Assembly: GCA_017512555.1 (NCBI GenBank)
Contig: JAFWFE010000015.1
Span: forward strand, 1-63,934
From: Solobacterium sp.
GTDB taxonomy: Bacteria; Bacillota_I; Bacilli_A; Erysipelotrichales; Erysipelotrichaceae
DNA: 63,934 nucleotides
Direction of reading: 5' to 3'
Of the stretch, positions 62,021-63,934 are shown piece by piece. The position numbers and the translations under genes were made by a program. The notes under the pieces were generated by a model, which was given only the letters and a program-made list of their open reading frames with translations, did not search any database and was not told where the DNA came from. Each line of letters opens with the position of its first letter. Positions within the stretch are counted from its first letter, which is position 1.

Positions 62021-63031
62021 ATGTTCGCTTTTTTTAAAGGGATTCTGGCACTGGTTGCCGTAATATTATTTTTCAGTCTTGTGAGTTTGAAGTTTCCTTC
62101 CGGGGATAAGGCAATGAGCGGTGTAGCCAACGCTGCTGTATGTACATTCCTGGTAGAAGCTATTTATAAATATATTCTCGGTGATTTTGCCGGAATTGCG
62201 TTCTTTGGTACAGTTGGCTCCGTAAGCGGCAGTATGGGTGCTCCTGCGGCTGCTCTGCTTGTCGGTATAGCCATGGGTACCAATCCTATCTATGCCGCTG
62301 CCGGTGCTTTCGCGGTTGCCGGATATGGTATCTTACCAGGTTTCCTTGCCGGTTATACATTACATTGGCTGGTTCATTTCCTGGAGAAACATCTCCCCAG
62401 CGGTATTGACATGATCCTGCTGACACTGATCTCCGCTGCCGGACATTACGCCATCGCTAGTTTCTGTGATCCGTATGTGTCCTTTGTACTGAATATTATC
62501 GGCGGAGCAATTGCGGAAGCGACAGAGTTCTCTCCGGTTGTCATGGGATTCATCCTCGGCGGTCTGATGAAGATCATCTGCACAAGTCCGATGTCCAGTA
62601 TGGCGCTGACCGCGATGTTAGGTCTTACAGGTCTTCCCATGGGTATTGCGGCTGTTGCGTGCTTCGGTGGCACATTCTCCAACGGTCTGGTCTTCAAGCG
62701 TCTGAAGATGGGTGACAACGGTAAGGTGATCGCTGTCATGCTTGAACCTCTGACCCAGGCAAATATCATTACTTCCAATCCGGTAATCATCTATTCTTCG
62801 AGTTTCCTCGGAGGAGCGTTATCCGGTACGGTAGCTGCGTTATTCGGTATTGTGGACAACGCGCCTGGTACTGCCAGCCCGATTCCCGGTTTACTGGCAC
62901 CGTTTGCCTTTAACCCGATTGGTAAGACAGCGCTTGTTATGGCAATTGCCCTGGTTTGTGGTGTAGTCAGCGGATTCATCATTTCCACAGTTGCCAAGAA
63001 GATGAATTATAAGGTGGTTATTCCCCGATAG
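62021..63031 (+). CDS. PTS EIIC-like (EIIC_2 family) membrane protein
   Basis: 336 residues from the ATG at 62021 (GAGGGAAGG ten bases upstream); a TTG at 62000 is rejected. About nine hydrophobic segments and Gly/Ala-rich loops (GSVSGSMGAPAAALLVGIAMGTNP; EPLTQANIITSNP) fit the PTS_EIIC_2 family of orphan sugar-type permeases. No EIIA or EIIB gene is adjacent. It may be a phosphotransferase-independent transporter, with substrate unknown. Confidence 0.75.
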   Translation: MFAFFKGILALVAVILFFSLVSLKFPSGDKAMSGVANAAVCTFLVEAIYKYILGDFAGIAFFGTVGSVSGSMGAPAAALLVGIAMGTNPIYAAAGAFAVAGYGILPGFLAGYTLHWLVHFLEKHLPSGIDMILLTLISAAGHYAIASFCDPYVSFVLNIIGGAIAEATEFSPVVMGFILGGLMKIICTSPMSSMALTAMLGLTGLPMGIAAVACFGGTFSNGLVFKRLKMGDNGKVIAVMLEPLTQANIITSNPVIIYSSSFLGGALSGTVAALFGIVDNAPGTASPIPGLLAPFAFNPIGKTALVMAIALVCGVVSGFIISTVAKKMNYKVVIPR

Positions 63032-63040
63032 GAGTATCTT

Positions 63041-63934
63041 ATGGATGTCAGAAGACAAGAGTTATGTGAATTGATGACGCAGAACCGCCGTGTTACACGG
63101 GCAGTCATGCGTTATCAGGATGCGGAATTCAGCAGTCTGTGCGCAGTTGTTGCGACAGCGGCTCGTAAAGCCCTGGATGAGGATGAAGTTCTTGACGTTG
63201 AAAAACTGATCAAGAAGTCCAAGTTCCTCGGCAGTGAATTCCTTCCCGGAAGCCGTATGATCCTGGCGACTACACTGGAGATGATTCCGGATGAAGAAAC
63301 CATGATCAACCGTGTCATCAATATCGATAAAATGCTGTTAAAAGAGATGCTTCCAAGTCATCACTTGAGTATTACCGCAATGATGATTGCACGTTCAAAT
63401 CCGGATGAATCCAAAGATGCGGAAATCGTCAAGGGTGTGGCAGAACAGTACAAAGTCCTGAGAGAACGTTATCCGTTCCTGATCAGCGACAACGATTGTA
63501 ACGCGGCTGCCATGGCGGTGCTTGACCACCGTGATGTGGATGTATTCGGAGAAAAGATGGACGATTCGCTGAAAGCACTGCGTCCGCATGCTTTATCCCG
63601 GAAGGTCCTGATCCCTCTGGCCCAGTTATATGCTTTATCCAGATTACCTCTGGATGAGAAAGTACAGCGTTTCCAGACCATGCTGAATCTTCTGGAAGAT
63701 AATAATATTCCGGTAGGTACAGAAGATTATGACTTTGTGGCAATCGGCGCGTTAGCACTGGCTTCCCATGATCTCAACCGTTCCATGAACAACGTCAAGG
63801 AGATCCATGCCTATATCCAGGAGAACCAGACGCTGGGACGCTTCGCCCGGGCAATCCGCAACCGCAGAGTATCGTTATACGCGATCTTCCTGGAATTGGC
63901 TGCTTTATTTGAAGAAACCGAAGAACAGACAGAA
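63041..63934 (+). CDS. DUF4003-like protein, 5' part
   Basis: Open to the window end, giving 298 codons. It starts at the ATG at 63041 after AGGAG. The sequence is soluble and helix-rich, starting MDVRRQELCELMTQNRR, with no membrane segment or catalytic motif seen. The pattern of short repeated helices (LSRKVLIPLAQLYALSRLPLDEK) resembles DUF4003, a Bacillota family of unknown function. The family name is a moderate guess. It is nine bases from the preceding gene and probably in its operon. Confidence 0.65.
   Translation, partial: MDVRRQELCELMTQNRRVTRAVMRYQDAEFSSLCAVVATAARKALDEDEVLDVEKLIKKSKFLGSEFLPGSRMILATTLEMIPDEETMINRVINIDKMLLKEMLPSHHLSITAMMIARSNPDESKDAEIVKGVAEQYKVLRERYPFLISDNDCNAAAMAVLDHRDVDVFGEKMDDSLKALRPHALSRKVLIPLAQLYALSRLPLDEKVQRFQTMLNLLEDNNIPVGTEDYDFVAIGALALASHDLNRSMNNVKEIHAYIQENQTLGRFARAIRNRRVSLYAIFLELAALFEETEEQTE

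Overview
The window looks like a chromosomal segment of a moderate-GC Bacillota, most likely an Erysipelotrichia-type commensal. The evidence is the gdpP-rplI-dnaB and walJ-rlmH gene orders, strong AAGGAGG ribosome-binding sites, a Zn-ribbon S14 (rpsZ), a lidded Zn-type adenylate kinase, a BspA-like leucine-rich-repeat surface protein and a typical Gram-positive S10-spc-alpha supercluster. Taxonomy is inferred from content only; no search was run.

Layout. 1-7961: a tightly overlapping housekeeping run (DUF2232 protein, gdpP, rplI, dnaB, M23 endopeptidase, walJ, an HtrA-like protein that has lost catalytic residues, rlmH). 8028-10037: ptsH and a phosphoglucomutase. 10304-16207: a 1,967-residue secreted BspA-family protein. 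16326-18935: argG-argH. 19182-32777: thirty-one genes from rpsJ to rplQ, with rpmD (L30) and map missing from their usual places and a 15-bp perfect hairpin where map is expected. 32811-43322: a lipoprotein, two GT2 glycosyltransferases, then an overlapping operon (cytidylyltransferase-oxidoreductase fusion, glycerophosphodiesterase-metallophosphoesterase fusion, LicD, ParB-like protein, methyltransferase, lipid kinase). This operon looks like a pathway for making, transferring and turning over CDP-activated phospho-polyol groups on a surface glycan.

43359-49922 is mostly minus strand: a YdjI-YdjG-YdjH-like SPFH/Zn-ribbon/TPM module without PspA, folA (plus strand), a duplicated-domain lipoprotein and an ABC exporter. 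50020-50895 is an 866-bp miniature transposon next to tRNA-Asn. It has TGT...ACA ends with matching inverted termini (20 of 29 bases), arrays of AAATGAAA-type repeats pointing inward from both ends, AAAAA flanking duplications and an 82-codon ORF resembling the start of a TnsB-like transposase. I regard it as an internally deleted Tn7/Tn552-like element, and it is the most striking non-genic structure here.

51074-58156: a HAD phosphatase, an acyl-CoA ligase paired with an E2-acyltransferase-like protein whose catalytic His is Glu, two tandem CNNM/HlyC membrane proteins and a PfkB sugar kinase. 58165-63934: a divergent YheO/DauR-like regulator facing a RidA - DUF5058 - membrane partner - M19 dipeptidase - EIIC-like permease - DUF4003-like run, probably a dipeptide or amino-acid uptake and breakdown module. 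Several genes (about 32790, 36841, 49922, 51960) have a -10 box directly against the start codon and no Shine-Dalgarno, suggesting leaderless transcripts.
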